Shown: positions 34,201 through 46,119 of the stretch, one piece after another
Position numbering within the stretch: position 1 is the stretch's first letter
Layout of the letters: each line of letters opens with the position of its first letter
NCBI RefSeq assembly: GCF_020382885.2
Contig: NC_058514.1
Span: forward strand, 67,001-131,000
Direction: 5' to 3'
Length of the DNA stretch: 64,000 bases
Source of the DNA: Scatophagus argus
Taxonomy: Eukaryota > Chordata > Actinopteri > Scatophagidae
Program-made: the position numbers and the translations under genes
The notes under the pieces: model-generated
Database searches by the model: none
What the model saw: the letters and a program-made list of their open reading frames with translations, nothing else
What the model was told of the DNA's origin: nothing

Positions 34201-35355
34201 GGGCTTCCTCCTCCTTTAACTGTGATGGTAGTTTGTCTGACAGCAGTGTCCATGTTGTTAACTCATGTGGTTGTTGTGTTGATTTCCACGCTTCAGGATT
34301 GTATTCATTTGCCGCTGGGTTTAGGACATGGATTGATTTAAGTTTCCTTTTTTCCTTTTCAAAATAGGAACTCATGCCATTTGAGGCTACTCGAGAGCCT
34401 TTCTGACTTAAAGCCTGTAGCACTTCCATCTTAGCAGCAGAAGCAGCTAATTCAGCCTCCACATCAAGCTGCTCCCTTCTCCTCCTCAACTGTTGCTCCT
34501 GCTCCTCCAAAGCATGTTGTTCCTTTAAAACTGCAGCACAAGCAACAAGTGCAGCTCTCTCTGCCTCAGCTTTAACTCATGCAGAGGATGTGGTACTGGA
34601 CCTACCATTGTTAATACTCTTGGCTGAGCGTTTGCTCCCAATATTGGAAACACTGTCATTGGGATTTATGTCATCCTCAACATTTTCATGATCATTTACA
34701 CAACCTTCACTGCAAGACACCCACATTTTTACCTCTTTGACACACTCATCATTAAACAGCATCTTTGCTTTAAACCACGTTCTGCTTCATCAGATGGTAA
34801 AAGACACAACAAATATTCATGCCAGCATTTCACCTCTTCACATACATCAACCAATTTTCCAACGTCCAATTTCTCGGCGAGTGCTTTAGCAGTGAGTTTA
34901 ATCACTCGTTTTGAAGTTTGAGTTCTCATCTCGCTAGTCACGCTAGCGAGACACACACACTTTACTAGCAGTCCGCACTTCAGTTCCGGTAATGTCCGAC
35001 ATGGCAACCAGTCAGCAATTTAATCAGTCAACGCAAAGTCTGTGTTCTGTTCAGGTCGGTAACCAATGTATTGGATTTACTTGTACACACAATTTAAATG
35101 GCCATTACAGTGTAGCGCTACACATACCTTACGCGTTGGGCGCCGGGCGGTGATCAGCTGATCCGGTGCTTGCTAGCCGCTTTAGCCTTCGCACCGCAGC
35201 CCCTGCGCATAAAAGCCACGAAACTGCAACCTCCTCCAGCATGCACAGATCAAACACCTGGCAGTCGCTCTCCTGCTGTGACGCCTCCGATCCGTGCCGA
35301 ACGTGCCAAAGGTTTCCAAACAAAATAAAGATCCAACGTTGCTTATGTTTTCGAC

Positions 35356-35726
35356 TGATATTATAGGAGCTTAGTCTATTACAAGCTACTGAGGGGTTTG
35401 ACCCCGGAGCGACCTATCTGACGCGCTAATTGTCCAAATTCTCTTACTAGGTCAGGAATGAGTCCACACGTCTCCATTAACTGTTCCATCATACGAGGTT
35501 TATTCTCGGTGCAACAAAAATGTGTCCATTCATCCTCCAACATACAACACCTGTGCCCTAGCGGTCAAAAACCGTTTGCCCTTCCGGGGTCACACACCTG
35601 ACGGCCCCAGATTTCTCATTAGATGTATAGCCTTTTATGGCCTGAATGACCACAGAGCCCCCTATGGTACCCACAACAAATACAGATTCGCCCTGCTTCC
35701 TCACAACATCGCATTTGTCTTCTACA
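35356..35726 (-). repeat. BEL/Pao LTR (element 5' side)
   Basis: The partner of the LTR at 30841, running from TGATATTATAGGAGCTTAG to GTCTTCTACA on the plus strand. TACAC follows at once, which matches the bases before the other LTR. Confidence 0.85.
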
Positions 35727-35731
35727 TACAC

Positions 35732-36286
35732 GATTTCAGCCCATCTGTGGCTGTGGCCTGAAAACTTCTGATCCAGATTCAACCTGCGTGTTTCTGTGTC
35801 ACTCTGAAGTGATGAAACCTCGTTTGATGGCTAAAACAGAAGAAGCTGAAAGTCACAACCAGCAAGATCATTTATTTTTTTTTCAACAGCTGTTACAGTT
35901 TTATAAGTTAAAACATGTGGAAGAAACACTGAATGACAGACAAACAGCAAATATGAGGCTCTAATTCTATATTGTTTTCATTTTCTTTTCCCAACTTGAG
36001 ATATTTTGAGCCAACAGGAAGGAAAATTTGCATTTATTTGCTGTTTTTGTCTAAAAATGTGACTCAGTCACATGAAAACTGAGACATCGTCCACTTCCTG
36101 TTCTGCCTTCACTGAAAATTTAACAAAACTGTTTTTACACAAGAATTTGTTTCCAAGAGGCAAAAAATGAAAAGCAAACGAAAACAGACAGTAAATCTAC
36201 ATTCACTGCACGGACAGACAACATGTCAGGGGCGTTTGGATTCATCACACGAAATGTAAACAGAATATGTTTAGACAGTTTCTTGT
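35732..36286. other. Between the LTR element and atp6v1f
   Basis: No gene seen. This should include the atp6v1f 3' UTR, since the gene stops at 36287. AT-rich, with no recognisable repeat. Confidence 0.5.
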
Positions 36287-37126
36287 TTATCGGAAATCCT
36301 CGGCGGAGAACATGCCCTTAGCGCGGCGCAGGATGGAGTCCTTGGACGCGTCATACGGATGCTCTTTGGACGGTATCTCTAACACAGCTGGGATAGACTG
36401 CATGTGGGCGTCGATGGCATGACGGATCATCTCGGCAATGAACTGGTTAATCAGGATGATGCCGATGTCATTACGCACCAAGAAGCTCCTGGAGGGAACA
36501 TGGAGGCAAAGACCGAGGAGATTGTACACCGAGTTAAACAAAAGTGATCATGTTTTAGGAATTAAGAGGAGATATTCAGAATCAGAATTCCTTTATTTAT
36601 CCCTGGAGGGAAATTCTTGAATTTCTTCTTGATTAATTCAACAGACAAAAAACATTTGCTGATAACAATTACCTTCAACAACGAATTTCTAGACAAGAAA
36701 ATCTTTAAAGTGCTTGATATTTTAATAGAGTTTGGTTTTAAAGTTCAGTCACCAGTCAAAGCCAAGTGAGCCAGAGAGGTTAATGACTGAAAAGTGGCGT
36801 TTTATATCCGCTGCTATTTGGATTATTTACATACCACATTATATACCTCGGGATTAAATTATTTTCAGTCAAGGAAATCACAGGATTAATATATAAGTAA
36901 AACTTTAAACAAATAGATTTCTGAACGGGTTTTCGTCCAGCCCAATTGTATTTGGTGAAGGTTCTTACTTGAAGGTCTCTTCGATCTCCGTGATACTCGT
37001 GTCCTTCTCCACCACCAAGAAATTCGGTTTTCGGTTCTTGTTGAGCTCACCGATCCCACCGAGCAGAAAGCCGGTGCACGTGTCCTCATCACCGATAACA
37101 GCGATCAGTTTCCCACGACCAGCCAT
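36287..37126 (-). CDS. atp6v1f: V-type proton ATPase subunit F
   Basis: Two coding exons, 36969-37126 and 36287-36488, encode about 119 residues. The product starts [20 protein letters not shown] and contains [20 protein letters not shown], then [20 protein letters not shown] and [20 protein letters not shown], ending SAEDFR. This is nearly identical to mammalian ATP6V1F along its length. Subunit F sits in the central rotor stalk of the cytosolic V1 sector, which drives proton pumping into lysosomes, endosomes and vesicles. The exon junction restores a Lys (ETFKSF) where mammals have Arg. It is head to head with lamtor4, with 1.17 kb between start codons. In mammals it also lies near CALU/OPN1SW. 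Confidence 0.97.
36578..36628 (+). repeat. Short LINE 3'-tail remnant
   Basis: The AATCAGAATTCCTTTATTTA / GGAGGGAAATTCTTG module, inside the atp6v1f intron. It is the same module as at 2364 and 39358. Confidence 0.55.
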
Positions 37127-37729
37127 CACGGAGCCCCAGATATGAAGATTTAGTAAGGGGAAGAGCAGGAAAAAATGTAGCTTCTAGGTGACAGAGGCTA
37201 CAGATCATGTGAAGAGGTCAGCTGACCAACACTTCCGTTTCAGTTGAAGCGTTTGGAAGTGCGCCCTCTGCTGCTCGGAAGGAAACAAATCAATAATTAA
37301 CACAAATGAATGAATGAATCGGTATTGAAACCAGTAAGCAATGATCCTTTGATCATATGCTTATATAGCAATTCAATACGAATCAGTTAACTAACGTCCA
37401 ACTAACCTAACGCCGCCATGTTTACAACGCGACGTGCGGCCTTCAAGAGCTCATTGTAAATCGCAGCTTCAAAACATCAAAGGTTAAAGCATACCAATAA
37501 CATTTTGGCATCAAACACCAGGTTTTTTCACAATCTTAGTTACCACTTCAGTATTAAGCTTTTTGCATTGTTTCTCTGTGCTGTTAATAACACATTATAT
37601 CACTGTATAGCAGTACTTTCCTTACTGTTGTGTTGGGCGGGGGGTCATTAGTTTAAATCTCTTACCATTGATGGACTTAAATTCTCAACAAAATTCCTAC
37701 AGACTCAGACTGGAGTGCAGAAGTGCCTG

Positions 37730-38040
37730 CCTCCAGCTGTGGCCCAGAGGTTGGAGAAGCGGCTTGTGATCGGAGGGTCACCAGTTCGATTCCCCCACCG
37801 GATGGGCAGGAAAAATTTGGGTGTGGTGGAGTGATAAATGCGAAAAATGCCCCCCCCCCCGCCCATTAGCCGACTGATGTACCCTTGAGCAAGGCACTTA
37901 ACCCCCCAATATGCTCCCTGGGTGCTTGATGCTGCCCACTGCTCCTGTGTGTGTTTCACTGCATTGCCGGGTGTTGCATGTGTGTGTTCAACTGAGGATG
38001 GGTCAAATGCAGAAGACGAATTCAGTGTGTGTATGTAGGT
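37730..38040 (+). repeat. tRNA-derived V-SINE-like element
   Basis: The head has a B-box-like CAGTTCGATTCCCCC and the core has CCCTTGAGCAAGGCACTTAAC, ending with GGATGGGTCAAATGCAGAAG. It is a diverged relative of the SINE at 19455 and contains a C homopolymer of about 13 bases near 37850. Confidence 0.75.
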
Positions 38041-38249
38041 TGATTCAGTATCAGCTTATGAGGTAATTATAAAGACTTCTTAAAGTAGAGAAAATAACAA
38101 AAAAATTCAATTAAGAAACAACTGAAATAAAGTAAACGAGAGAGTACAGTAAATAAGTAAATGTAATGTGTTGATTTTGAATTGTGTTTTTAGATTTCCG
38201 ACAGCACCTGAAGACCCCAACGGTCACGTGAGAAGTCACACATAAAGAC

Positions 38250-38297
38250 GGAGAAGAAAGAAGAAGAAGAATCAGCAGAAGAAGAAGAAGAAGCAGA
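38250..38297 (+). repeat. GAA/AGAAGA purine tract in the lamtor4 leader
   Basis: A nearly pure A/G run of AAG/GAA triplets just before the ATG at 38298. As it immediately precedes the start codon it would be transcribed. Confidence 0.75.
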
Positions 38298-39984
38298 ATG
38301 GTAAGTTCTTATGGGTGAGTCTTTTTTTTCTATATTTTTGTTTGTTGTTTATGTTAGTTTAACCCCTGGTGTCACGTTTAGGTGACTCGGAGATTACAGT
38401 TGGTCAGAATTTACTGACACTGATTAGCTAGTTAGCATTCAGCCTTTTAGCCCAGTCGGATCCTGTGTCGTAGATACAGATATGAAAACACTTGTTTTCT
38501 GTTTCCATTTCCTCTCCGTTGTTGTAGACGACGGCCGCTCTAACTGCGGGTCTGGAGCGGATCCCAGATCAGCTCGGGTACCTGGTCATCAGCGAGGACG
38601 GAGTTCTGGCCGTGAGTGTCACCAGACGAAATTTTGTCTTTTATAATGTATTAATCTGCCCCTCGTATATCAATAGAAGGACCGTTTCTGGATTAGTGTA
38701 TGCATTCACAGTTTCATCAATTTAACACTCAGCTTCTCTTACCGGTTTGTTTAAATGCTGAGCAGCTATTTGATCTCCGGTGATCAATAATAATATAAGT
38801 CAAATTCTACAAGGAATTAATAGATAAAACAACTTGAATTCTTAATGAGGAAGTTTAAGAGAAATTAATATAGGGAGTCATACGATACATCTGTAAAGGT
38901 TATATAAAGGAATAAGCAAGCTGCTCCCAAAGCAGACAGAAAGCAGACAGCTCGGTCCTTCGAGGAACAGCAAGACGGAGAAGAACAAGGCACAATAGCT
39001 GAATGACCGAATAAAAAATTTTAAAAAATTGACTAACCTACACTGCTGTAATGGGCTACTGGATGATTGAATTTCCATCGGGATCCATAAAGTATCTATC
39101 TATCTCAATAAATACTTTTGAAAATATTAAGTAATATATACAGAAATAAAAAAAACGCAATGTTATAATTGTTCTTTAATATTTTGTTGTCTTTATATTT
39201 CAAATTGATCTTTATTCTCTTTTATATCCATATTTTGTACCGATTTATTCCTTTTCTGGTGCTGATACGACTACACATTAATAGATAAGAAAATGATAAA
39301 CCAAATTTTGAATGGAGTTTGGTGTATAGTTGCACATGCAAGTTGAAAACATGAAGATCAGAATCAGAATTCCTTTATTTATCCCCGAAGGGAAATTCTT
39401 TAAAGATGTTATTTCTAAAACATTTTAGTGTTCAGTCCTGTCCAGTTTGAGCCTCCTGTCCTCTGACATCTGATTTCTTGTCCTCTAACCTCCTGACCTC
39501 TGACTTCCTGTCCTCTGACCTCCTGTCCTCTGACCTCCTGTCCTCTGTCCTCCTGTCCTCTGACCTCCTGTCCTCTGACCTCCTGTCCTCTGTCCTCCTG
39601 TCCTCTGACCTCCTGTCCTCTGTCCTGCTGTCCTCTGACCTCCTGTCCTCTGACCTTCTGTCCCCTCTGCGTGCTTCCTCCTCAGTCTGCAGGTGAGCTG
39701 GAGAACGACGAACACACAGCAGGTGTGATGATGCAGATGATCCGCACAGCAAGTCGCTTCAGGTTACCTGGATCAGCTGAGCCACCCTTCAAACGCATGT
39801 CAGGTAACACACACACAGCCAGGTGAACACAGTGTACAGGTGAGCCTCTCACCTGGACTCACCTGCAGCCTGTTGTTTCTCTTCAGTGATCCTGGAAGAT
39901 TTCGTTTACACGGCGACGGTCTCTGGTCAGAAAGTTTTTGTGGTCAAACGTCAAAACAACCAGCAGGCCCCAATCAGCGTTTAG
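38298..39984 (+). CDS. lamtor4: Ragulator complex protein LAMTOR4
   Basis: Four coding pieces: 38298-38300, 38528-38611, 39686-39803 and 39887-39984, giving 100 residues (human 99). The first exon carries only the ATG before its gtaagt donor. The product reads [20 protein letters not shown], then [31 protein letters not shown] and [14 protein letters not shown], which matches LAMTOR4 (C7orf59) throughout. LAMTOR4 is a roadblock-fold subunit of Ragulator, which anchors Rag GTPases and mTORC1 on the lysosome and contacts the V-ATPase. A poly(A) signal AATAAA lies near 40165. The intron before exon 3 ends in a CT-rich minisatellite. Confidence 0.95.
38985..39105 (+). repeat. LINE 3'-tail remnant with TCTA tail
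   Basis: GGGCTACTGGATGATTGAAT, followed by TTTCCATCGGGATCCATAAA and GTATCTATCTATCTC, has the form of an L2-like element end. It is in the second lamtor4 intron. Confidence 0.5.
39358..39405 (+). repeat. Short LINE 3'-tail remnant
   Basis: The GATCAGAATCAGAATTCCTT module followed by CCCCGAAGGGAAATTCTTTA. Same family as the pieces at 2364 and 36578. Confidence 0.55.
39477..39662 (+). repeat. CT-rich minisatellite before lamtor4 exon 3
   Basis: About a dozen copies of a 15-bp unit, TCCTCTGACCTCCTG, with variants (GTCCTCC, GACTTCC). The array ends 23 bp before the acceptor AG of exon 3, so it supplies a very long pyrimidine-rich tract to that intron. Confidence 0.92.
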
Positions 39985-40429
39985 AAATCAATCCACAGGA
40001 CGTGAGATGGCAGTCAGGTGGACTGATGGTGAAGGTCGGAGGTCGACGGCGGGTTGCTCAGGGCGAGCTTCTTCCGGCGTGTGCAGCTTGTGTTTGATGT
40101 ACAGAGAGTTTACAGAAAGTTTTGTAAGTTTGAATTTCTGTATTTAACCTGCGTGTAATTGAAAATAAAATGATTTGAAAACCTGAGACTCTTCGGTTGT
40201 GTGCTTGTTTCACTTCTGCAGTTTGTCTCACGTCATTTTGAGCTCATTTTGTACTGAAACTCAGCTGATGAAAGTCATGAAGTCATAACTGATGAAGGTC
40301 AAAAGTCCAGAAGCGCCGTCGGTGTCCTCGTCAATACCTTCACTCTTCACATGCTGCAACTCGACCGTTTTCCGTCTGTTAACGTTTCGATCACTTGATA
40401 TTTTTACTGTAAATCTCGACATTTTCAGT

Positions 40430-40590
40430 TTATTTATATAGCACAAATTCACAACAAACGTTACCTCACGACACTTTCCAATCAGAGCAGGTCGAGACCA
40501 AACTCTTAAATTAAGTTTTGTAATGCAGAGAAGCCAACATCCCCCCCATCAGCAAGCACTTGATGACAGTGGAGAGGAAACACTGCCTTG
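40430..40590 (-). repeat. Dispersed fish repeat fragment
   Basis: CAGTTTATTTATATAGCACA, then TCGAGACCAAACTC and AGCAAGCACTTGATGACAGT. A diverged relative of the block at 30436. Confidence 0.55.
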
Positions 40591-41868
40591 TTTGTGAAGA
40601 TCTAAAACTGGCACATAAAAGTAGTAAATGGTTACGTGTCCCTCTGAAATGGAGTAGAAAATGACATTAAAATAAACGACTCAAGTAAAGTTCAAATATT
40701 TCAATTTTGTCAATTAATGTACTTTGTCATTTTCTACCAATGGAAAAATTACTTTTTAAATGTGATCTATCAGATTTTGTCCATATTTGATGTAATAATA
40801 AGTTAACATAACTTGAAAAGCAGTGATATCTTGATAGTAATATTACGGTATATATTAAAATGTGACAGCACCACCTGCTGGTTGGTGACATGAACTGAGT
40901 CCTGAAAGTTTCATTTGCCCTGTGTTTGGTTTTGTCTGCCAATTTCTCTTTTGAGGGAGTTTTGTGACAAAATATGAGTTTTAAAATAAATTTCTTGTAA
41001 AACAGAACAATTTGTGAGCAATAGTTAATAGTTAGTTAAAAAATGCCAATAAAACACGAAAAACAATAATTGACAGCAATGTCAAACAATTATTTGGCAC
41101 TGAGGCAGAATGATAGAGCCAAAACATGAAAACAGTTGGCCAACAGTTTTCATGTTCTCGTCACTACGCATCAAATAGAAAAAACTGTTTTGCTATGAGA
41201 GCAGAGAAATGTAAACACTTTGCTGTGAGCATATGAACTTATGTTTCAATGAGTTTCTGTAAGTGCAAATATGAGAAACCAGCAATACAATTTCCTTCTT
41301 CTAAGGGCTGGTGCCTTAACATGAGAAGGTCAAGTTTTTAAAACGATTTATTTCCCATTACACTTTTTTTCTAAGGATTTCCCTGCTCATAACAAACTCC
41401 ATCAGGCAGTCGGCTGATGGGAAACGTTCACAGTGTGAGTCTGAAGTTTGTCCAGCTGCAGCCTGGTTTCTACGAAGACGTCTCGTCACGTCAAACAACC
41501 AGCTGAAACACAAGGTGAGACATGTCCTCTGTCCTCCTGGTCTGTCTGCTCCTCACGTTAGCTAACCAGATCACCCAAACAAGAAACGAAAAAAAAAAAA
41601 GAAATTTGCTTTTTATGGAGCACAGCAAAAATCTTCTGTTAAAACAAAGTGATTTGGTTTTCTTCATTACAAAATATTATAAGCACAAAATCAAAGAGCG
41701 TTCATGTGATTACACAACATTTTTGATGACAAAACTATTCCAGTACTTAAATAGTCACAGGAAACATCTGAGAAGAAAAAAACCCTTTATTGCATCATCG
41801 TCTCTACTTCTTCACATTTAAAGGAATGACGAGGCCTTCGGCTCTGTGGAACGAGTCATCACACGACC

Positions 41869-42122
41869 AGGTACACTGTCAGCTGTCATCATAAACTAAA
41901 CCCCGCCCCCTGCCCACAGGTACACTGTCAGCTGTCATCATAAACTAAACCCCGCCCCCTGCCCACAGGTACACTGTCAGCTGTCATCATAAACTAAACC
42001 CCGCCCCCTGCCCACAGGTACACTGTCAGCTGTCATCATAAACTAAACCCCGCCCCCTGCCCACAGGTACACTGTCAGCTGTCATCATAAACTAAACCCC
42101 GCCCCCTGCCCACAGGTACACG
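41869..42122 (+). repeat. 49-bp tandem repeat, about five copies
   Basis: The unit begins AGGTACACTGTCAGCTGTCA and ends CCCCGCCCCCTGCCCAC. Four copies are almost identical and the array ends with a partial copy (AGGTACACGGTCACCTGTC). The high identity points to recent expansion. Each unit carries an AGGTACAC and a CCCCGCCCC GC-box-like block. Confidence 0.93.
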
Positions 42123-42424
42123 GTCACCTGTCGAGCGCCACCCTCCTCCTCCATAACTTCCTGTCACGTGATTCTGAATTAAAACATGCGGATTAAAAAA
42201 TAAACAAACAGATCTAACAAATATCTGCAGGAAGAACAGAAGTGGCTGATGGGAAATCAAAGTGAGCTCAGAGTCCATGACATCACTTCCTCCTACAGAC
42301 AGACACATTTATAATTTAAAAAAAACAAAAAAACAGTTCTTTGAATTGCTCCTCCTCTTCATCGGTTTGTACACGGTGAATTCAGTTGATGGAATCAGCA
42401 GCTTCTTGTTTCCTGTCCAGTGAT

Positions 42425-45120
<2,696 letters not shown>

Positions 45121-46119
45121 TTTAAATTAAAATGTCCCTGTTCAGCGCTGGGATGGTTGAAACTTGACGGAGGAAGATGTCAGCCGGTCAGTGCGGGCGA
45201 AGCTGCTGGTCCCGGCCAAAAGACAGGAAAAACAGTAGAGAAGGACCGGAGATCGGCGAAGTGGGCGCAGCTCCTCCTCGGTGCCACGTCCAGGCCAACG
45301 CGGAATAATTGACGTCACTCCTTTGGAAAAACTTTATTAATAACAAGAAACAATGATGTGTTCAAGTTCGACCATTAAACATGATTTATAGGGTATTCCA
45401 CGCAAAAAGCTTTGCGACTAATGTTGATATTTATTCCTGAAAGTATCTAAAATGTTTTTCTATGATCTATGGAAAGTTCTTCTAAGTCCTTAAAGACTCA
45501 ATAACAAAATCTCCACATGTAAAAGTGATACAAAATATGTGACAGAAGACTTCACATTTATGTATCATTAGAATTTTATTTATTATGTTTATTTAATTCA
45601 TCTGTTTAATATCTGTTCAGATTCACAAGATATCCTGCACGCACTTATGAACTCTAAGAACAGAACAATAAATTTAATTAATTTAAATTAACTGAGGGAG
45701 GCTCGGAGGTGCAGTGGTTAGCACTGTCACCTCACAACAAAACAGTTCCAGGCTCGAATCCCGGTCTGCGCACTTCTGTGCGGTTGTTGCGTTTTCTCCC
45801 TGTCCCTGTCCCTGTCCCTGGGTTAGGGTTTTCTCAGGCTTCTTCCCACAATCCCAAACATGTTCGTTAGGTTAATTGGCTACTGTACCGGGGTGTGAGC
45901 TACTTGCCCCGGGGTGTGAGTGTGTGAGGGTATGTGGTGATTGGCTGGTGACCAGTCAAATTAATTGAAATATTACTATATTATATTATAGGGTGCTATA
46001 CTATAGATCAGTAACTTAAATTTAATTCATCTAAACAAGTTAGTTATTCTTCTAACAGCACTGAACGCAGCATCACATTCCCGCCTCCGCCTCATCCTCC
46101 AGTTCCGGTTCAGACTAAC
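45121..46119. promoter_or_regulatory. Bidirectional promoter region between arf5 and gcc1
   Basis: The start codon of arf5 and the first gcc1 leader exon are about 1.0 kb apart and diverge. The interval contains both promoters and a truncated SINE (45698-45960). CpG-richer sequence flanks each start. No TATA box is seen. Confidence 0.5.
45698..45960 (+). repeat. Diverged, 3'-truncated copy of the GATG-tailed SINE
   Basis: Shows the head GGAGGTGCAGTGGTTAGCAC and GGCTCGAATCCCGG, then the TTAGGTTAATTGGCTACT body block, as in the copy at 121. It lacks the GGATGG tail and stops in GGTGACCAGTCAA. It has a local CCCTGT triplication. Confidence 0.8.

Larger units (their letters stand above)
30841..35726 (-). 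mobile_element. BEL/Pao LTR retrotransposon, broken copy with both LTRs
   Basis: A 4.9-kb fossil in minus orientation between two related LTRs (30841-31206 and 35356-35726), with a 5-bp target duplication TACAC at 30836-30840 and 35727-35731. Recognisable parts, in element order: a gag-like region (about 34510 to 33530) with a zinc-knuckle-like part near 33300, a protease/early pol region (about 33220 to 32350), and an integrase region with the Pao-type C-terminal domain (about 32300 to 31530; KPALPPGLFEPHNHYVRRRW). These mark it as BEL/Pao rather than gypsy. It is broken, with about half a dozen or more breaks, and is shorter than whole family members. LTR divergence by eye is roughly one in ten positions or a little less, so it is not recent. 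Confidence 0.88.
37127..38297. promoter_or_regulatory. Shared upstream region of atp6v1f and lamtor4
   Basis: The two genes point away from each other with 1.17 kb between start codons. This interval must hold both promoters. It also contains a SINE (37730-38040) and ends in a GAA-rich purine run in the lamtor4 leader. No TATA box is obvious. Confidence 0.5.
39985..42424. other. Intergenic, lamtor4 to arf5 3' ends
   Basis: No gene is supported. Contents: the lamtor4 3' UTR with AATAAA near 40165, a dispersed repeat near 40430-40590, unique AT-rich sequence, and a 49-bp tandem repeat at 41869. A short ATG frame at 41522 starts with a signal-like stretch (MSSVLLVCLLLTLANQIT) but then becomes Lys-rich low-complexity; I do not call it. 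Confidence 0.5.

Noticed and set aside
39432-39752. Arg/Glu/Asp repeat protein on the minus strand
   Set aside because: It is the translation of the 15-bp CT-rich minisatellite in a lamtor4 intron.
41522-41821. Open frame beginning like a signal peptide (MSSVLLVCLLLTLANQIT)
   Set aside because: After 20 residues it becomes Lys- and Asn-rich sequence from A-runs, and I could not find a consistent next exon.
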